NCBI RefSeq assembly: GCF_030732095.1 | Contig: NZ_JAVAMQ010000004.1 | Coordinates: forward strand, 186,001 to 250,000 | DNA: 64,000 nucleotides | Reading direction: 5' to 3' | Origin: Paracoccus spongiarum | GTDB taxonomy: Bacteria > Pseudomonadota > Alphaproteobacteria > Rhodobacterales > Rhodobacteraceae | In this document: positions 17,523 to 27,950 of the stretch, piece by piece | How the letters are laid out: every line of letters starts with the position of its first letter | Numbering within the stretch: the first letter of the stretch is position 1 | Made by a program: the position numbers and the translations under genes | The notes under the pieces: model-generated | What the model was told of the DNA's origin: nothing | The model's database searches: none | What the model saw: only the letters and a program-made list of their open reading frames with translations

Positions 17523-18845
17523 TCATTGCGCCTGCATCCGGGGCAGGCTGGTCTCGATCATCGTGCCGCGTTCCGGCGCGGACAGCCGCAGCGTGCCGCC
17601 CAGCAGGGTGATCCGCTCGCGCATGCCGGTCAGCCCGGTGCCCTCGCGGCTGCCCGGCGCGAAGCCCGCGCCGTCATCGGTCAGGATCATGCGCCAATGC
17701 GCCGGATCGGTCCAGAGCCGGATGACCACCTCGCGCGCGCCCGAGTGGCGCAGCGCGTTCGTGGTGCCCTCTTGCAGCACGCGAAACAGCGTGACCGCCG
17801 TCGCCTCGTCGGGTTCGGGCAGGTCGGGCGCCACCTCCAGCCGGATCGCCAGATCGCCAAAGCGCCGGCCCAGATCGGCGACATAGTCGCGCAGCACCGT
17901 CGCCAGCGGCAATTGCCCGATAGCGGCGGGGCGCAAATCGTCCAGAAGGGCGCGATTGACGCGGGCGATTTCCTCGGCGATGGCGGCGATGGCATCGGCC
18001 TGCGCGGCGACCTGCGGGCTGGGCGCGGCCTCGCGCAGGGCGTCGGCCTCGACCCGCAGGCCGAAGAGACAGGGGCCCATCTCGTCATGCAGGTCGCGGG
18101 CGATGGCCTTGCGCTCCTCGTCGCCGCGGCTGACGACCTGTCGCTGCAGCCGCACCCGGTCGGCCTGCGCGCGCGCCAGGGCCTCGGCCAGCCGGTCGAC
18201 GCCGCGCGCCAGCGGTGCGAGATCCGGCTGCGGCACCGCGCCGACGCGGGCCGCCAGGTCGCCCCTTTCCAGTTCCGCCAGCCGCGCCGCGATACCCTCG
18301 ACCGGGCGCAGCGCGTGGCGGGTCGCGATCAGGATCAGCAGCGCCTGGCCGGCGGCCGCCAGCGCCGCCAGCCCCAGCGTGCGGCGGATGTCGCCCCAGG
18401 CCGCGGCGATCTCGGCCGTGGGGTCGCTGGCGATATAGACATAGCCGCGCAGCCGCCCGTCGAGGCTGACCGGCAGGCGGATCTCCTGCGGATCGGGCGC
18501 CACGAGGGCCGCGAACCAGCCGGGCGCCGGGTCGCCGGCCCCGGTCGGCGCGTCCGGCGTGCGCACCTCGCCGGCGCGGGCGTCCAGCACCCCGATCCGG
18601 GTGTGGCGCGGCGGCACCAGCCGGTCGGGCAGCGCCGCCATCAGCCGGTCATGCGGTACGGCGCCCTGCATCGTGCCGACCGTGGCCAGCACCAGCGAGC
18701 GGGCGGTCTCGGTCGCCAGCCGGCTTTCGGTCGCGATCTCGCCGCGCAGGCTGTCGAGGCTGGCCGCCGCCAGGGCCCCGATCAGCAGGGCCTGCATGGT
18801 AAGGATCACCACCAGAATGCGCGAGGTCAGCGAAAGACGGCTCAT
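17523..18845 (-). CDS. NarX-type sensor histidine kinase
   Basis: A 440-residue membrane kinase. One transmembrane helix spans residues ~10-28, followed by a periplasmic domain of ~125 residues and a second helix at ~157-175, then a HAMP-like linker. The dimerisation/phosphoacceptor domain is of HisKA_3 type (ERKAIARDLHDEMGPCLFGL, His253). The ATPase domain includes EGTTNALRHSGA (N-box) and LTDDGAGF with GTGLTGMRER. The periplasmic part shows no recognised ligand fold. First gene of a five-gene operon with its regulator, DUF2478, TusA-like protein and MbfA. Confidence 0.92.
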   Translation of the reverse strand: MSRLSLTSRILVVILTMQALLIGALAAASLDSLRGEIATESRLATETARSLVLATVGTMQGAVPHDRLMAALPDRLVPPRHTRIGVLDARAGEVRTPDAPTGAGDPAPGWFAALVAPDPQEIRLPVSLDGRLRGYVYIASDPTAEIAAAWGDIRRTLGLAALAAAGQALLILIATRHALRPVEGIAARLAELERGDLAARVGAVPQPDLAPLARGVDRLAEALARAQADRVRLQRQVVSRGDEERKAIARDLHDEMGPCLFGLRVEADALREAAPSPQVAAQADAIAAIAEEIARVNRALLDDLRPAAIGQLPLATVLRDYVADLGRRFGDLAIRLEVAPDLPEPDEATAVTLFRVLQEGTTNALRHSGAREVVIRLWTDPAHWRMILTDDGAGFAPGSREGTGLTGMRERITLLGGTLRLSAPERGTMIETSLPRMQAQ

Positions 18846-18985
18846 GCGCGAAAGCTAGGCCGAAGCACCGGCCGCCGTCCATGCCTCACGGGTGGGCGCG
18901 GCAGTGGCGGGGCAAGCCGCGCCTGCTTGAGAATCGGGTCCGGTCGCGATAGCCGGGGCGCGCAGCGGCAAGTGAGGGTGGGGCG

Positions 18986-19612
18986 ATGATCTGGGAAACG
19001 CTGGCGATGATTCCCGTGGCGCAGCTGACGGCGTTCGTCGCGGGCGGGCTGGTGCTGAACCTTGCGCCGGGTCAGGACGTGTTCTTTGCCAGCGCCTGCG
19101 GCATCCAGGGCGGGCCACGCGCCGGCGCGCTGGCGGGGTTCGGGGTCGGGCTTGGCGTGCTGGTGCATCTGGCGCTCGCGACGCTTGGCCTTGGGGCCGT
19201 CGTCGCCGCCCATCCCCAGGCGCTGCTGGCGGTGAAATATGCGGGCGCGGCCTATCTGATGTGGCTGGCCTGGAAAAGCTGGACCCCCGGGCCGGTCGAT
19301 CCGCAGGCACGCGCCGCGCGGCGGCCCTGGGCCATCATCCGGCGCGGCGCGCTGTCGAACATCCTCAACCCCAAGCCGGTGCTGTTCCTGCTGGCCTTCC
19401 TGCCGCAATTCACCAGCCCTGCCCATGGCCCGATCTGGCAGCAGATCCTGGCACTGGGGCTGATCTTCGCCGTGACAGGGACGCTGGTGACGATGGGCTA
19501 CGGGATCCTGGCTGGCCATGCCGGGCAGATGCTGGGCCGTCGTCTGGGGGTGGTGAACAAGGTCGCGGCGGTGCTGTTCGCGGCGCTGGCGATCCGGCTG
19601 GTCGCGCGATGA
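18986..19612 (+). CDS. LysE/RhtB family exporter
   Basis: A 208-residue membrane protein with six hydrophobic segments, the LysE-superfamily layout. The first helix is followed by GLVLNLAPGQDVFFASACGI, a variant of the family's PGP/PGQ signature. GALSNILNPKPVLFLLAFLP marks the central block. Members export amino acids such as lysine, threonine or homoserine lactones; the substrate is unknown here. Its TGA overlaps the ATG of the next gene (GATGATG), so the two genes are coupled. Confidence 0.88.
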   Translation: MIWETLAMIPVAQLTAFVAGGLVLNLAPGQDVFFASACGIQGGPRAGALAGFGVGLGVLVHLALATLGLGAVVAAHPQALLAVKYAGAAYLMWLAWKSWTPGPVDPQARAARRPWAIIRRGALSNILNPKPVLFLLAFLPQFTSPAHGPIWQQILALGLIFAVTGTLVTMGYGILAGHAGQMLGRRLGVVNKVAAVLFAALAIRLVAR

Positions 19613-20256
19613 TGCGCGCCTATGATCCGCCGTCCGAGCCGCCGCAGATCCTGCATGCCGACCACCAGATCCTGGTGGTGGACAAGCCCGCCGGCCTGCT
19701 GTCGGTGCCGGGGCGCGGCGAGGACAAGGCCGATTGCCTGATTGCCCGGCTGCGCGGCGCCTTCCCCACCGTGCTGCTGGTGCATCGGCTGGATCTCGAC
19801 ACCTCCGGCGTGATGATCTTTGCGCTGACGCCCCATGCCCAGCGGCATCTTTCTGCGCAGTTCGAGGCGCGGCATACGAAAAAGGTCTATGTCGCGCGGC
19901 TGCATGGCCGGCTGGACCCCAGGACCGGCCGCGTCGATCTGCCGCTGATCGTGGACTGGCCGAACCGGCCGCGCCAGAAGGTCGACCACGCCGAGGGCCG
20001 CCCCGCGCAGACCGACTGGCGGGTGCTGCGCGCCAGCGACCACGAGACGCGGGTGCGGCTGACGCCGATCACCGGCCGCAGCCACCAGCTGCGTGTGCAC
20101 ATGGCACAGACCGGCCACCCGATCCTGGGCGACACGCTGTATGCGACCGGCGCGGCGGCGGCGCATCCGCGGCTGATGCTGCATGCCGAAAGCCTGCGGG
20201 TGAAGCATCCCGAAACCGGGATTGCCACGACCTTTACCGCCGCGGCGCCGTTCTGA
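19609..20256 (+). CDS. RluA-family pseudouridine synthase
   Basis: A 215-residue enzyme converting uridine to pseudouridine in rRNA or tRNA. The catalytic block is LVHRLDLDTSGVMIF with Asp62. ILVVDKPAGLLSVPGRG and RLTPITGRSHQLRVHMA are the other RluA-family blocks. It has no N-terminal S4 domain, and its size matches RluA, which modifies 23S U746 and tRNA U32, rather than RluC/D. The start overlaps the stop of the LysE-type gene; a second ATG directly follows the first. Its stop is only 4 bases from that of the convergent metallo-hydrolase gene. Confidence 0.9.
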   Translation: MMRAYDPPSEPPQILHADHQILVVDKPAGLLSVPGRGEDKADCLIARLRGAFPTVLLVHRLDLDTSGVMIFALTPHAQRHLSAQFEARHTKKVYVARLHGRLDPRTGRVDLPLIVDWPNRPRQKVDHAEGRPAQTDWRVLRASDHETRVRLTPITGRSHQLRVHMAQTGHPILGDTLYATGAAAAHPRLMLHAESLRVKHPETGIATTFTAAAPF

Positions 20257-20260
20257 GGGT

Positions 20261-21040
20261 TCAGCCCTGGCCCGCGGGATACCAGTCGGCCAACGCCACC
20301 GTGCTGCCCGATCCACCCTCGGCGACCAGCCGCGCGAATTCCTCCACGTCGCTGTCCCGGTGGTGATAGGGCACCACGACCGCCGGCTTGAAGGCGGCCA
20401 CGGCCTCGGCAGCCTGCTGGACGGTCATCGTGTAGGGCAGGTTCATCGGCAGGAACGCCATGGCGATGTCGGTCATCGCCAGCATCTCGGGCGTCGGTTC
20501 GGTATCGCCGGCAATATAGACGCGCTTGCCGCCGATCGTCAGGACATAGCCGTTGTCGCGCCCGACCGGGTGATACTGCATCCGGTCCTCGGTGGTGTTG
20601 TGCGCGGGCACCGCCTCGATGGTCATGCCCATCGCCTCGGCGGCATCGCCATTGGCCATGACGGTGGCGCGTTCCTTCATCGCATCGGGCAGCTTGTCAT
20701 GGACCGACTGGTTGGTGATCAGCCGCACCGCAGGCAGCGCCTCCAGCGTCGGCAGGTCGAAATGGTCGCCATGCTCATGGGTGACGAGGATCAGCGCGGG
20801 CTCGGGCAGGCCGGCGTATTTCTGCGCGCCGCCGACCGGATCGACATGGATCGCGCCCGCCGGGGTCCGGATGACCATCGAGGCGTGATCGACGGGCAGG
20901 ACCTGCACCTCGCCGCCCTCGACGGCAAGCCCGAGGGGCGATGTGGCCTGCTGCGCAAGCGGCCTGCGCGGCAGAAGGCCCGCGCCAAGCGCGGCGGCGG
21001 CAAGGGTCAGTCCGGTACGGCGGGTAAGGATCATGGTCAT
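20261..21040 (-). CDS. Exported MBL-fold metallo-hydrolase (UlaG-like)
   Basis: A 259-residue protein with a leader MTMILTRRTGLTLAAAALG whose twin arginine suggests Tat export; likely cleavage follows PLAQQA. The metallo-beta-lactamase core has THEHGDHFD (HxHxDH metal ligands), the later GKRVYIAGDTE (Asp ligand) and a C-terminal VVPYHHRDS. This combination resembles UlaG-like or YtnP-like hydrolases. AGGAGA seven bases upstream fixes the ATG at 21040. The substrate is unknown. It converges on the pseudouridine synthase gene. Confidence 0.85.
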   Translation of the reverse strand: MTMILTRRTGLTLAAAALGAGLLPRRPLAQQATSPLGLAVEGGEVQVLPVDHASMVIRTPAGAIHVDPVGGAQKYAGLPEPALILVTHEHGDHFDLPTLEALPAVRLITNQSVHDKLPDAMKERATVMANGDAAEAMGMTIEAVPAHNTTEDRMQYHPVGRDNGYVLTIGGKRVYIAGDTEPTPEMLAMTDIAMAFLPMNLPYTMTVQQAAEAVAAFKPAVVVPYHHRDSDVEEFARLVAEGGSGSTVALADWYPAGQG

Positions 21041-21239
21041 GTCTCCTGCTGGCAGGTTGATGGCCAAGGGGAACCCGCGCGCGGCACGACGGTTCCGGTG
21101 GCGGCGCGGCTTCTGACGCGGACGTGAACGGCTGCGGGGGGCATTGGTGAAATCGCCATGCTAGCCTGACGCCACGGTGCTGCCGAGCCACGCCCCGACG
21201 ACCCAAGCCCCGCCGACCCAGCCTGACGAGGAGATCCCG

Positions 21240-22421
21240 ATGAAGCCATTGACGGTCATTGCCGCGACCGCCCTGTTTGCCGGCTGCGCCATGGCGCAGG
21301 ATTTCAACGACCGGCCGCCCAATGCCGAGGGCCAGACCCCGGCCTTCGCGAACCAGACCCGCGCCCCGGCGCTGGCCAATATCGTCATGGATCGCGAGGT
21401 CGTCGCGCGGGGGCTGGAACATCCCTGGGGCATGGCGCAACTGCCCGATGGCAGCTGGCTGGTGACCGAACGTCCGGGCCGGCTGCGGCTGGTGTCGCCC
21501 GAGGGCAACCTGTCGGATGCCATCGCCGGCGTGCCCGCGGTCGATGCGCTGGATCAGGGCGGGCTTCTGGATGTCGCCATTGCCCAGGATTTCGCGCAGA
21601 CCCGCCGGGTCTGGCTCAGCTTTTCCGAACGCAATGCCGAGGATCTGACCTATACCGCCGTTGCCACCGGCGTCCTGTCCGACGACGCCAGCCGGCTTGA
21701 GGACATGCGGGTGATCTGGCGGCAGACGCCCTATCCCTCGACGCTGCATTACGGCTCGCGGCTGGTCTTCGACGGGCAGGGCGGGCTGTTCGTCACCACG
21801 GGCGAGCGCGGCGGTACCGACGCGCCGCGCTTTGCGCAGGATCTTTCCACGACGCTGGGCAAGGTCGTCCGCATCGACCCGATCAGCGGCGCGCCGATGG
21901 GCCGGCCCGGCGTCGACGGCGCCATGCCCGAGATCTGGTCATGGGGCCACCGCAACATGCAGGGCGCCACGCTGGGACCCGACGGCGCGTTGTGGACGGT
22001 CGAGCACGGGCCGATGGGCGGGGACGAGCTGAACCGCCCCGAGGCCGGCCGGAACTATGGCTGGCCGGTCGTCAGCTATGGCGAGGAATACAGCGGCGCG
22101 AAGATCGGGCAGGGCCTGACGCAGAAGGAGGGCATCGAACAGCCGGTCTATTACTGGGACCCGGTGATCGCGCCCGGCGGCATGACCTTCTATTCCGGCG
22201 AGATGTTCCCGCAATTGCAGGGCGACCTGCTGGTCGCCGGGCTGCAGGCCGGGGCGGTGGTGCGGCTGAAGCTTGGCGCGGACGGGCGCGTCAGCGGCGA
22301 ATCGCGGCTGCTGCGCGATGTCGGGCGGGTACGCGATGTCGCCGTGGCGCAGGACGGCGCGATCATGGTGCTGACCGACGAACAGGACGGCGCGCTGATC
22401 CGGGCCACGTCGGGGCGCTGA
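21240..22421 (+). CDS. PQQ-dependent sugar (aldose) dehydrogenase, GSDH family
   Basis: A 393-residue secreted beta-propeller protein. MKPLTVIAATALFAGCAMAQ is a signal peptide; the C in AGCAMA also allows lipoprotein processing. Family blocks include LEHPWGMAQLPDGSWLVTER, the TLHYGSRLVFD segment, SWGHRNMQG and HGPMGGDELN, which fit the YliI/Asd type of PQQ-dependent aldose dehydrogenase. It would oxidise sugars in the periplasm with loosely bound PQQ. GAGGAG precedes the ATG. No PQQ synthesis genes are in the window. Confidence 0.87.
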   Translation: MKPLTVIAATALFAGCAMAQDFNDRPPNAEGQTPAFANQTRAPALANIVMDREVVARGLEHPWGMAQLPDGSWLVTERPGRLRLVSPEGNLSDAIAGVPAVDALDQGGLLDVAIAQDFAQTRRVWLSFSERNAEDLTYTAVATGVLSDDASRLEDMRVIWRQTPYPSTLHYGSRLVFDGQGGLFVTTGERGGTDAPRFAQDLSTTLGKVVRIDPISGAPMGRPGVDGAMPEIWSWGHRNMQGATLGPDGALWTVEHGPMGGDELNRPEAGRNYGWPVVSYGEEYSGAKIGQGLTQKEGIEQPVYYWDPVIAPGGMTFYSGEMFPQLQGDLLVAGLQAGAVVRLKLGADGRVSGESRLLRDVGRVRDVAVAQDGAIMVLTDEQDGALIRATSGR

Positions 22422-22793
22422 TCAGACCGGCTTGTGCAGCGCGTCCTCGGCGTCCTCGGGCGACAGGCCGAGGGCGTCCATCCCGGCCTCGAGCAGGTCG
22501 GCCAGATGCGGCTCGCCCATCAGGTAGTCCTCGGTCGGGATGGTCCGTTCGGCCCGCGCCGTCTCGATCGCCTCGGCCAGCTCGTCGGCCTCAAAGCTGT
22601 CGCGGCCGATCCACATGACCGCGACAAGGCTGGCCTGCTCGTCCTCGTTCAGCGCCGCGATGAAATCATGCAGCTCGCTGCGCGTGCCATGCTGGCGTCG
22701 CTGGCCCGAATGCTGCCAGGCGTCGATACCGCTGCCGTATTCGCGGGCGCGGATGATGACATGGGCGATCTTGTCGGGGCCGATCTGCAGCAT
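22422..22793 (-). CDS. DUF3775 domain protein
   Basis: A 123-residue acidic protein matching DUF3775, a small family common in Rhodobacteraceae. Conserved blocks are ISPDKI-like (here IGPDKIAHVIIRAREYG), FIAALNEDEQASLVAVMWIGR and YLMGEPHLADLLEAGMDALG. No catalytic motif is seen and the function is unknown. It begins 61 bases downstream of the mutL stop on the same strand and may be co-transcribed with it. Its stop abuts the sugar dehydrogenase stop with no spacer. Confidence 0.82.
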   Translation of the reverse strand: MLQIGPDKIAHVIIRAREYGSGIDAWQHSGQRRQHGTRSELHDFIAALNEDEQASLVAVMWIGRDSFEADELAEAIETARAERTIPTEDYLMGEPHLADLLEAGMDALGLSPEDAEDALHKPV

Positions 22794-22853
22794 CGCGATC
22801 TCCGAGGGGGTCGTTGCCGTCGCCTTCTCTTGTCGCGCCGCGGGCCGGCTCGG

Positions 22854-24686
22854 TCAATCCCTGCGGCCGAACAGCCGTTCGATGTCGTCAAGGCGCAACT
22901 TGACCCAGGTCGGACGGCCGTGGTTGCACTGGCCCGAGCGCGGCGTCGCCTCCATCTCGCGCAGCAGGGCGTTCATCTCGGCCGCGCTCATGCGCCGGCC
23001 GGCGCGGACCGAGCCGTGGCAGGCCATCGAGGACAGCACCGCGTCGATCCGCGCCCGCAGCCGGTCCGAGGCACCCTGATCGTCCAGATCGTCGAGGATG
23101 TCGCGGATCAGCGCCGCGGCGTCCAGCCGGCCCAGCAGGGCCGGTGCCTCGCGCACCGCGACGGCGCCGCCGCCGAAGGGTTCGATGACCAGGCCCAGCC
23201 GCGCCAGGTCGTCGGCGATCGACAGGATCCGCGCGCTGTCGGCGGGCGCCAGCTCGACGATCTCGGGGATCAGAAGGGCCTGGCCGGGGATGCCGCTGGC
23301 GGCCGCCTGCGCCTTCAGCCGTTCATAGACCAGCCGCTCATGGGCGGCATGCTGGTCGACGATCACCAGCCCGTCCGCCGTCTGCGCGATGATGTAATTC
23401 TCGTGCAGCTGCGCGCGGGCGGCGCCCAGCGGGGCGTCGGCGGGCACCGCGTCGTCCTGCGCGCTGTCCTCGAAGCGTGCCGAGGGGGTTTCGGCGAAGC
23501 CGCCGGCGAATCCCGGAACCGGCGCCTGCAGGTCGAGGCTGGCGCGGATCGCCCCGCCCGAGGGGCGGTAATCCATCTGGTAGGCGCGCGTCGCCGCCGG
23601 ACGCGGGGCCTCGGCGCGAAACGCCGCCAGCGTCGCATCGCCCAGCGTGGACGAGGCGCGCGGCCCGGCCCCGGCCAGCGCATGACGCAGCGCCGAGACC
23701 ACCAGCCCGCGCGCCGCCTGCGGATCGCGGAACCGCACCTCGGCCTTCGCGGGATGCACGTTCACATCGACCATCTGCGGATCGCAGGCCAGATACAGCA
23801 CGGCCGCGGGATGCCGTCCCGACGCCAGCATGTCCGTGTAGCCCGCCCGCAGCGCCCCGGTCAGCAGCTTGTCGCGCACCGGGCGGCCGTTGACGCAGAC
23901 ATGCTGCGCCACCGCCGCGCCGCGCGAATAGGTCGGCAGCGCGGCAAGCCCGGTCAGCCGCAACCCGTCGCGCTGGGCCTCGATGCGGATGGCGTTGTCG
24001 GTGAAGTCGCGCCCCATGACCCGCGCCAGGCGGGCCTGCAGCGCGCCGAACAGGTCGCCCTGCTCGGCATCGGCGCGAAAGATCTCGTGGCCATCGGCGG
24101 TCAGCGTCAGGCTGACACGCGGTTCGGCCATCGCCAGCCGCCGCACGCAGTCGGCGACCGCCTGCGTTTCGGCCCGGTCGCTGCGCATGAATTTCAACCG
24201 CGCGGGGGTGGCGAAGAACAGGTCGCGCAACTCGACCACGCTGCCCTCGTTCGCGGCGGCCGGGCGGACCGGCTGCATGGCCCCGCCCGCGACGGAAATC
24301 GTGGCGCCCTCGGCGCCTGCCACCCGCGAGGTGATGCACAGCCGGCCCACCGCCCCCAGCGAGGGCAGCGCCTCGCCGCGAAAGCCGAAACTGCGGATCG
24401 CCAGAAGGTCGCTGCCGTCGATCTTGCTGGTCGCGTGGCGCGACAGCGCCAGCGGCAGGTCCGCGGCGGTCATGCCGCAGCCGTCATCGGCGACCCGGAT
24501 CAGCCGCTTGCCGCCCTGCTCGATGGCGATGTCGATGCGGGTGGCGCCGGCATCCAGCGCGTTCTCGACCAGCTCCTTGACCGCCGAGGCGGGACGCTCG
24601 ACCACCTCGCCGGCGGCGATCCGGTTGGCGGTGGTTTCATCCAGCTGCCGGATGACGGGGCGCATGTTGGGGGCGTGCGAATTCAT
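22854..24686 (-). CDS. mutL: DNA mismatch repair protein MutL
   Basis: A 610-residue GHKL ATPase. N-terminal motifs are [31 protein letters not shown] (catalytic Glu), VADDGCGM and GFRGEALPS. The C-terminal domain keeps [12 protein letters not shown], the DQHA-x2-E-x4-E endonuclease motif, and QCNHGRPTW, a second metal-site motif. This MutL should therefore nick DNA itself, as in bacteria without MutH. Two starts are possible: MNSHAPN at 24686 or [10 protein letters not shown] at 24665; neither has a strong ribosome site. Divergent from the small lipoprotein gene. Confidence 0.94.
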   Translation of the reverse strand: MNSHAPNMRPVIRQLDETTANRIAAGEVVERPASAVKELVENALDAGATRIDIAIEQGGKRLIRVADDGCGMTAADLPLALSRHATSKIDGSDLLAIRSFGFRGEALPSLGAVGRLCITSRVAGAEGATISVAGGAMQPVRPAAANEGSVVELRDLFFATPARLKFMRSDRAETQAVADCVRRLAMAEPRVSLTLTADGHEIFRADAEQGDLFGALQARLARVMGRDFTDNAIRIEAQRDGLRLTGLAALPTYSRGAAVAQHVCVNGRPVRDKLLTGALRAGYTDMLASGRHPAAVLYLACDPQMVDVNVHPAKAEVRFRDPQAARGLVVSALRHALAGAGPRASSTLGDATLAAFRAEAPRPAATRAYQMDYRPSGGAIRASLDLQAPVPGFAGGFAETPSARFEDSAQDDAVPADAPLGAARAQLHENYIIAQTADGLVIVDQHAAHERLVYERLKAQAAASGIPGQALLIPEIVELAPADSARILSIADDLARLGLVIEPFGGGAVAVREAPALLGRLDAAALIRDILDDLDDQGASDRLRARIDAVLSSMACHGSVRAGRRMSAAEMNALLREMEATPRSGQCNHGRPTWVKLRLDDIERLFGRRD

Positions 24687-24815
24687 CTTACAAGATATAG
24701 CAGGCGTGGAGGCGGGCGGGAAGTTCTTCCTGTGCCGATCCGCGAGCCAAGGAAACCGCAAGGCGCTGTTCGGGGTTGAACCGGCGATCACAATTTCAAC
24801 AGGAAGGAAATTCCC

Positions 24816-24992
24816 ATGCAGAAATCCCTGATGATCCTCGCCTGCGGTGCGGCCCTGGCGGTCGCGGCATGCGGTCCGAACACCGCCACCCGCGCGACCA
24901 CCGGCGCGGCCACCGGGGCCGTCGTCGCGGGGCCGGTCGGCGCGGTCGCGGGCGCCGCGCTGGGTGGCAGCGGCGCGGTGCGGGTGGAATGA
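24816..24992 (+). CDS. Small glycine-rich lipoprotein (58 aa)
   Basis: A short gene easily missed by length cut-offs. AGGAAGGAAA lies just before the ATG. The product has a charged start (MQKSLMILA), a hydrophobic stretch and the lipobox LAVAAC, giving lipidation at Cys19. The remaining ~39 residues are rich in Ala, Gly, Thr and Val ([20 protein letters not shown]), resembling a glycine-zipper segment. Similar tiny lipoproteins are widespread in Rhodobacteraceae, but no function is known. The lipoprotein-maturing enzymes LspA and Lnt are both encoded in this window. Confidence 0.75.
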   Translation: MQKSLMILACGAALAVAACGPNTATRATTGAATGAVVAGPVGAVAGAALGGSGAVRVE

Positions 24993-25038
24993 CGCAATGA
25001 CACGGCGGCGGGCCGGCCTGTCGCCGGCCCGTCTCCCC

Positions 25039-26376
25039 TCAGCCGCCTGACGCCTCGGGGGCGGTGGCAGCCTGGGCCTCGACGCCTTCGGGCCGGCCTA
25101 CGAGAACGAATCGCAGCGCGTCCGCGTCCAGCAGTCGGGCCGCGACGCGGCGCAGATCTTCGAGGGTGACCGCCGCGACAAGGTCGTTGCGGCGGTTCAC
25201 GTAATCCGCCGGAAAGCCGGCAATCTGCATCCCCGACAGAATCGAGGCGATCTTGGCGTTGCCGTCGAAGCGCAGCGGGTATTCGCCCGTCAGGTAGGTC
25301 TTGGCATCGGCGAGTTCCTGTTCGGTCGCGCCCTCGCGGGCCATGCGGTCCCACTCCTGCCGGATGAGGTCCACCGCCTCGGCGACATTGCCGTTCGAGG
25401 CGGCCAGCCCGCCCTGCCAACTCTGGCCGTAAAGCCCGGTGGCAAGGCCGGTATAGACGCCATAGGTCAGGCCGCGCTTCTCCCGGATCTCCTCCATCAG
25501 GCGCGAACTGAAACCGCCGCCGCCAAGGATGTGATTGGCGACATAGGCTGCGAAGAAGTCCGGATCGTCCTGCGGCAGGCCGGGGCCGGCAAAGCTGATG
25601 ACGGTCTGCGGGCTGTCCCAGTCCACCACCGACAATCCGCCGCCGGCCGCGATCGTCGCCGGGTCGGGCAGGGGGGCGGTGCCTTCGGCGGGCAGCCCCG
25701 ACAGGATCCGGTCCACCAACAGGCCCAGTTCCTCGGCGGTGATGTCCCCGGCGGCGCCCACCACCACCCGGTCGCGGGCCAGGACCCGGTTCTTGGCGGC
25801 GACGAGATCCTTGCGGGTCAGTGCCGCCACGGTTTCGGCGGTGCCGTTGACCGAACTTCCATAGGGGTGATCGCCCCACAACTGCCGCGCCATTTCCTTT
25901 GCGGCGATGGCCTGCGGGTCGGTCGCCTCGGACCGGATCATCGCCTGCACCTGTGCGCGCACCCGTTCCACGGCGCTGTCGTCGAATCGCGGCTGGCCCA
26001 GCGCCAGGGCCAGAAGGTCGGCCACCTGATCGCGGTTTTCGGTCAGCGCCCGCATACGCACCGACAGCGCGTCGTCGCCCACATCGAAGCCGAGGCTTGC
26101 GCCCAGCATCTCCAGCTCTTGCGCGAATTGCGTGGCATCGCGCTTGCCCGCGCCCTCTTCCAGCAGGCCGGTCATCAGGTTGATCGCCCCGCGCTTGCCG
26201 GGGGCATCAAGGCTGGCGCCGCCCTTGAAGTCGAGGCTGATCGCCACGAAGGGGATCGAGTGGTCCTCGACCAGCCAGGCATCCACGCCGCCCGGCGAGG
26301 TCACCTGCCGGATGTCGATGGCCTGGGCCGGAAGGGCCGTCAGGGTCAGGATCAGGAAGACAAGGGCGCGGATCAT
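25039..26376 (-). CDS. M16-family peptidase-like protein, non-catalytic partner
   Basis: A 445-residue protein with a signal peptide ([19 protein letters not shown]) and two M16 domains. The position of the HxxEH zinc motif instead reads [14 protein letters not shown], so it lacks the metal ligands. The C-terminal half has the substrate-binding [12 protein letters not shown] block, the R/Y-containing region of the inactive partner in two-component M16 proteases. Its start overlaps the stop of the catalytic partner by four bases (ATGA). Together they should form a periplasmic heterodimeric peptidase. Confidence 0.88.
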   Translation of the reverse strand: MIRALVFLILTLTALPAQAIDIRQVTSPGGVDAWLVEDHSIPFVAISLDFKGGASLDAPGKRGAINLMTGLLEEGAGKRDATQFAQELEMLGASLGFDVGDDALSVRMRALTENRDQVADLLALALGQPRFDDSAVERVRAQVQAMIRSEATDPQAIAAKEMARQLWGDHPYGSSVNGTAETVAALTRKDLVAAKNRVLARDRVVVGAAGDITAEELGLLVDRILSGLPAEGTAPLPDPATIAAGGGLSVVDWDSPQTVISFAGPGLPQDDPDFFAAYVANHILGGGGFSSRLMEEIREKRGLTYGVYTGLATGLYGQSWQGGLAASNGNVAEAVDLIRQEWDRMAREGATEQELADAKTYLTGEYPLRFDGNAKIASILSGMQIAGFPADYVNRRNDLVAAVTLEDLRRVAARLLDADALRFVLVGRPEGVEAQAATAPEASGG

Positions 26377-27950
26377 TGCTGCGGCTCCGTTGCGGGGCTG
26401 GCGTCGGGAAGGCGGCGTGCGGGCGGGCGGCCTGCGGCGGTCGCAGCGGCGCCGGCCTGCGGGTCGGCCTGTGGGTCGGCCTGCGCCTCGGTTGCCGCTG
26501 CCGGCAGCAGCCAGCCGGTGACGGTGGCCCTGCTGTCCAGCAGCGCGGCGGCGGCGCTGCGCAGCTGGTCGGCGGTGACGGCGTCCAGCAGGTCGGGCCA
26601 GCCGGCCACGTCCTCGGCGCTCAGCCCGATCGACAGGCCCTGCCCGTAATCATAGGCCCGTCCATGCGCGCTGTCGCGGGCATAGACCTGCGCCGCGCGG
26701 ATGCGCGTCTTGACACGCGCCAGATCATCCTCGTCCGGCCCCTTCGCCAGGAACTCGGCCAGTGTGGCGTCCAGCAACTCCTCGGCCTTCCGCGTCGCCA
26801 TGCCCTCGGCCGGCACCATCGACAGGGTGAAGGTCGTGGGGTCCAGCGACAGCCCGTCATACGAGGCCGAAACCCACAGCGCCTTGCCCGGCAGGGCCAG
26901 CGCCCGTCCCAGGACCGATGTCTGCATCGAGCCGCCCAGCAGTTCCGCCAGCACGGTCAGCGCCGCCGCATCCTGCTGATCGCCGGGGTTGCGCTCGGGG
27001 GCGAGATAGCTGCGCACCAGCGTCGGCTGGGCCACCCGCGCATCCTGCATCTGCATCCGGCGCGGTGACCGCTGCACGGGTTCCTGCGGGCGCTGGCGGG
27101 GCGCGGCCTTGCCCTTGGCGGGGATCGGGCCGTAATACTGTTCGGCCAGCTTGCGGACCTCGTCGGCGGTCACGTCGCCGGCAATGATCAGCACCGCCTC
27201 GTCGGGCGAATAATGGGCGTCGTACCAGGCGATCGCGTCCTCGCGGGTCAGGCCCATCATCTCGTCGCGCCAGCCGATCACCGGGCGGCCATAGGGGTGG
27301 TTGTAGAACTGCACCGCGGCGCGTTCCTCGGCAAAGAGGGCGCGGGGATCGCTGTCGGTGCGCTGTGCGCGTTCCTCCAGCACGACCTGCCGTTCGGCCT
27401 GCCAGTCATCCTCGCCGATGCGCAGATTGGCCATTCGGTCGGCCTCCATCCGCATGATCATCGGCAGGCGGTCGCTGGCGATGCGCTGGAAATAGGCGGT
27501 GTAGTCGTACGAGGTGAAGGCGTTGTCCATGCCGCCATTCGCGGTGACGGTCTTCGAGAACTCGCCCGCCGCCAGCGTGTCGGTGCCCTTGAACATCAGG
27601 TGTTCCAGATAATGCGCGATGCCCGACTTGCCCGGCATCTCGTCGGCGGCGCCGACCCGGTACCACAGCATCTGCACGACGACCGGGGCGCGGCGATCCT
27701 CGATCACAACCGCCTCGAGGCCGTTGGGAAGCGTGAAGTGGCTGATGCCCTCGGGCAGGTCGCCGGTGCGGGCCGCGGATGGCTGCGCCCTGGAAGCCTG
27801 CGTGTCGGGCGCTTGCGCGTCGGATGTCCGCGTCTCGGCCGCGGGGGGCGCGGTCTCGGGCGTCTGGGCCGGTGCCGCCGTGGCCAGCAACAGCACCAGT
27901 GCGGGGGCCGCGATCAGGGCAGGGCGGAACGGCGGGGCGGTGCGACGCAT
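26373..27950 (-). CDS. M16-family zinc peptidase, catalytic subunit
   Basis: A 525-residue exported peptidase. After a signal peptide ([19 protein letters not shown]) comes a ~35-residue low-complexity stretch of Ala, Gln, Thr and Pro. The inverted zinc motif is HYLEH (His113, Glu116, His117) with the downstream acidic ligand region in [14 protein letters not shown]. The C-terminal domain is M16_C-like. It is encoded immediately before the inactive subunit. The start at [10 protein letters not shown] gives a proper signal peptide; codons further upstream do not. The substrate is unknown, possibly small or unfolded periplasmic peptides. Confidence 0.9.
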   Translation of the reverse strand: MRRTAPPFRPALIAAPALVLLLATAAPAQTPETAPPAAETRTSDAQAPDTQASRAQPSAARTGDLPEGISHFTLPNGLEAVVIEDRRAPVVVQMLWYRVGAADEMPGKSGIAHYLEHLMFKGTDTLAAGEFSKTVTANGGMDNAFTSYDYTAYFQRIASDRLPMIMRMEADRMANLRIGEDDWQAERQVVLEERAQRTDSDPRALFAEERAAVQFYNHPYGRPVIGWRDEMMGLTREDAIAWYDAHYSPDEAVLIIAGDVTADEVRKLAEQYYGPIPAKGKAAPRQRPQEPVQRSPRRMQMQDARVAQPTLVRSYLAPERNPGDQQDAAALTVLAELLGGSMQTSVLGRALALPGKALWVSASYDGLSLDPTTFTLSMVPAEGMATRKAEELLDATLAEFLAKGPDEDDLARVKTRIRAAQVYARDSAHGRAYDYGQGLSIGLSAEDVAGWPDLLDAVTADQLRSAAAALLDSRATVTGWLLPAAATEAQADPQADPQAGAAATAAGRPPARRLPDASPATEPQQ

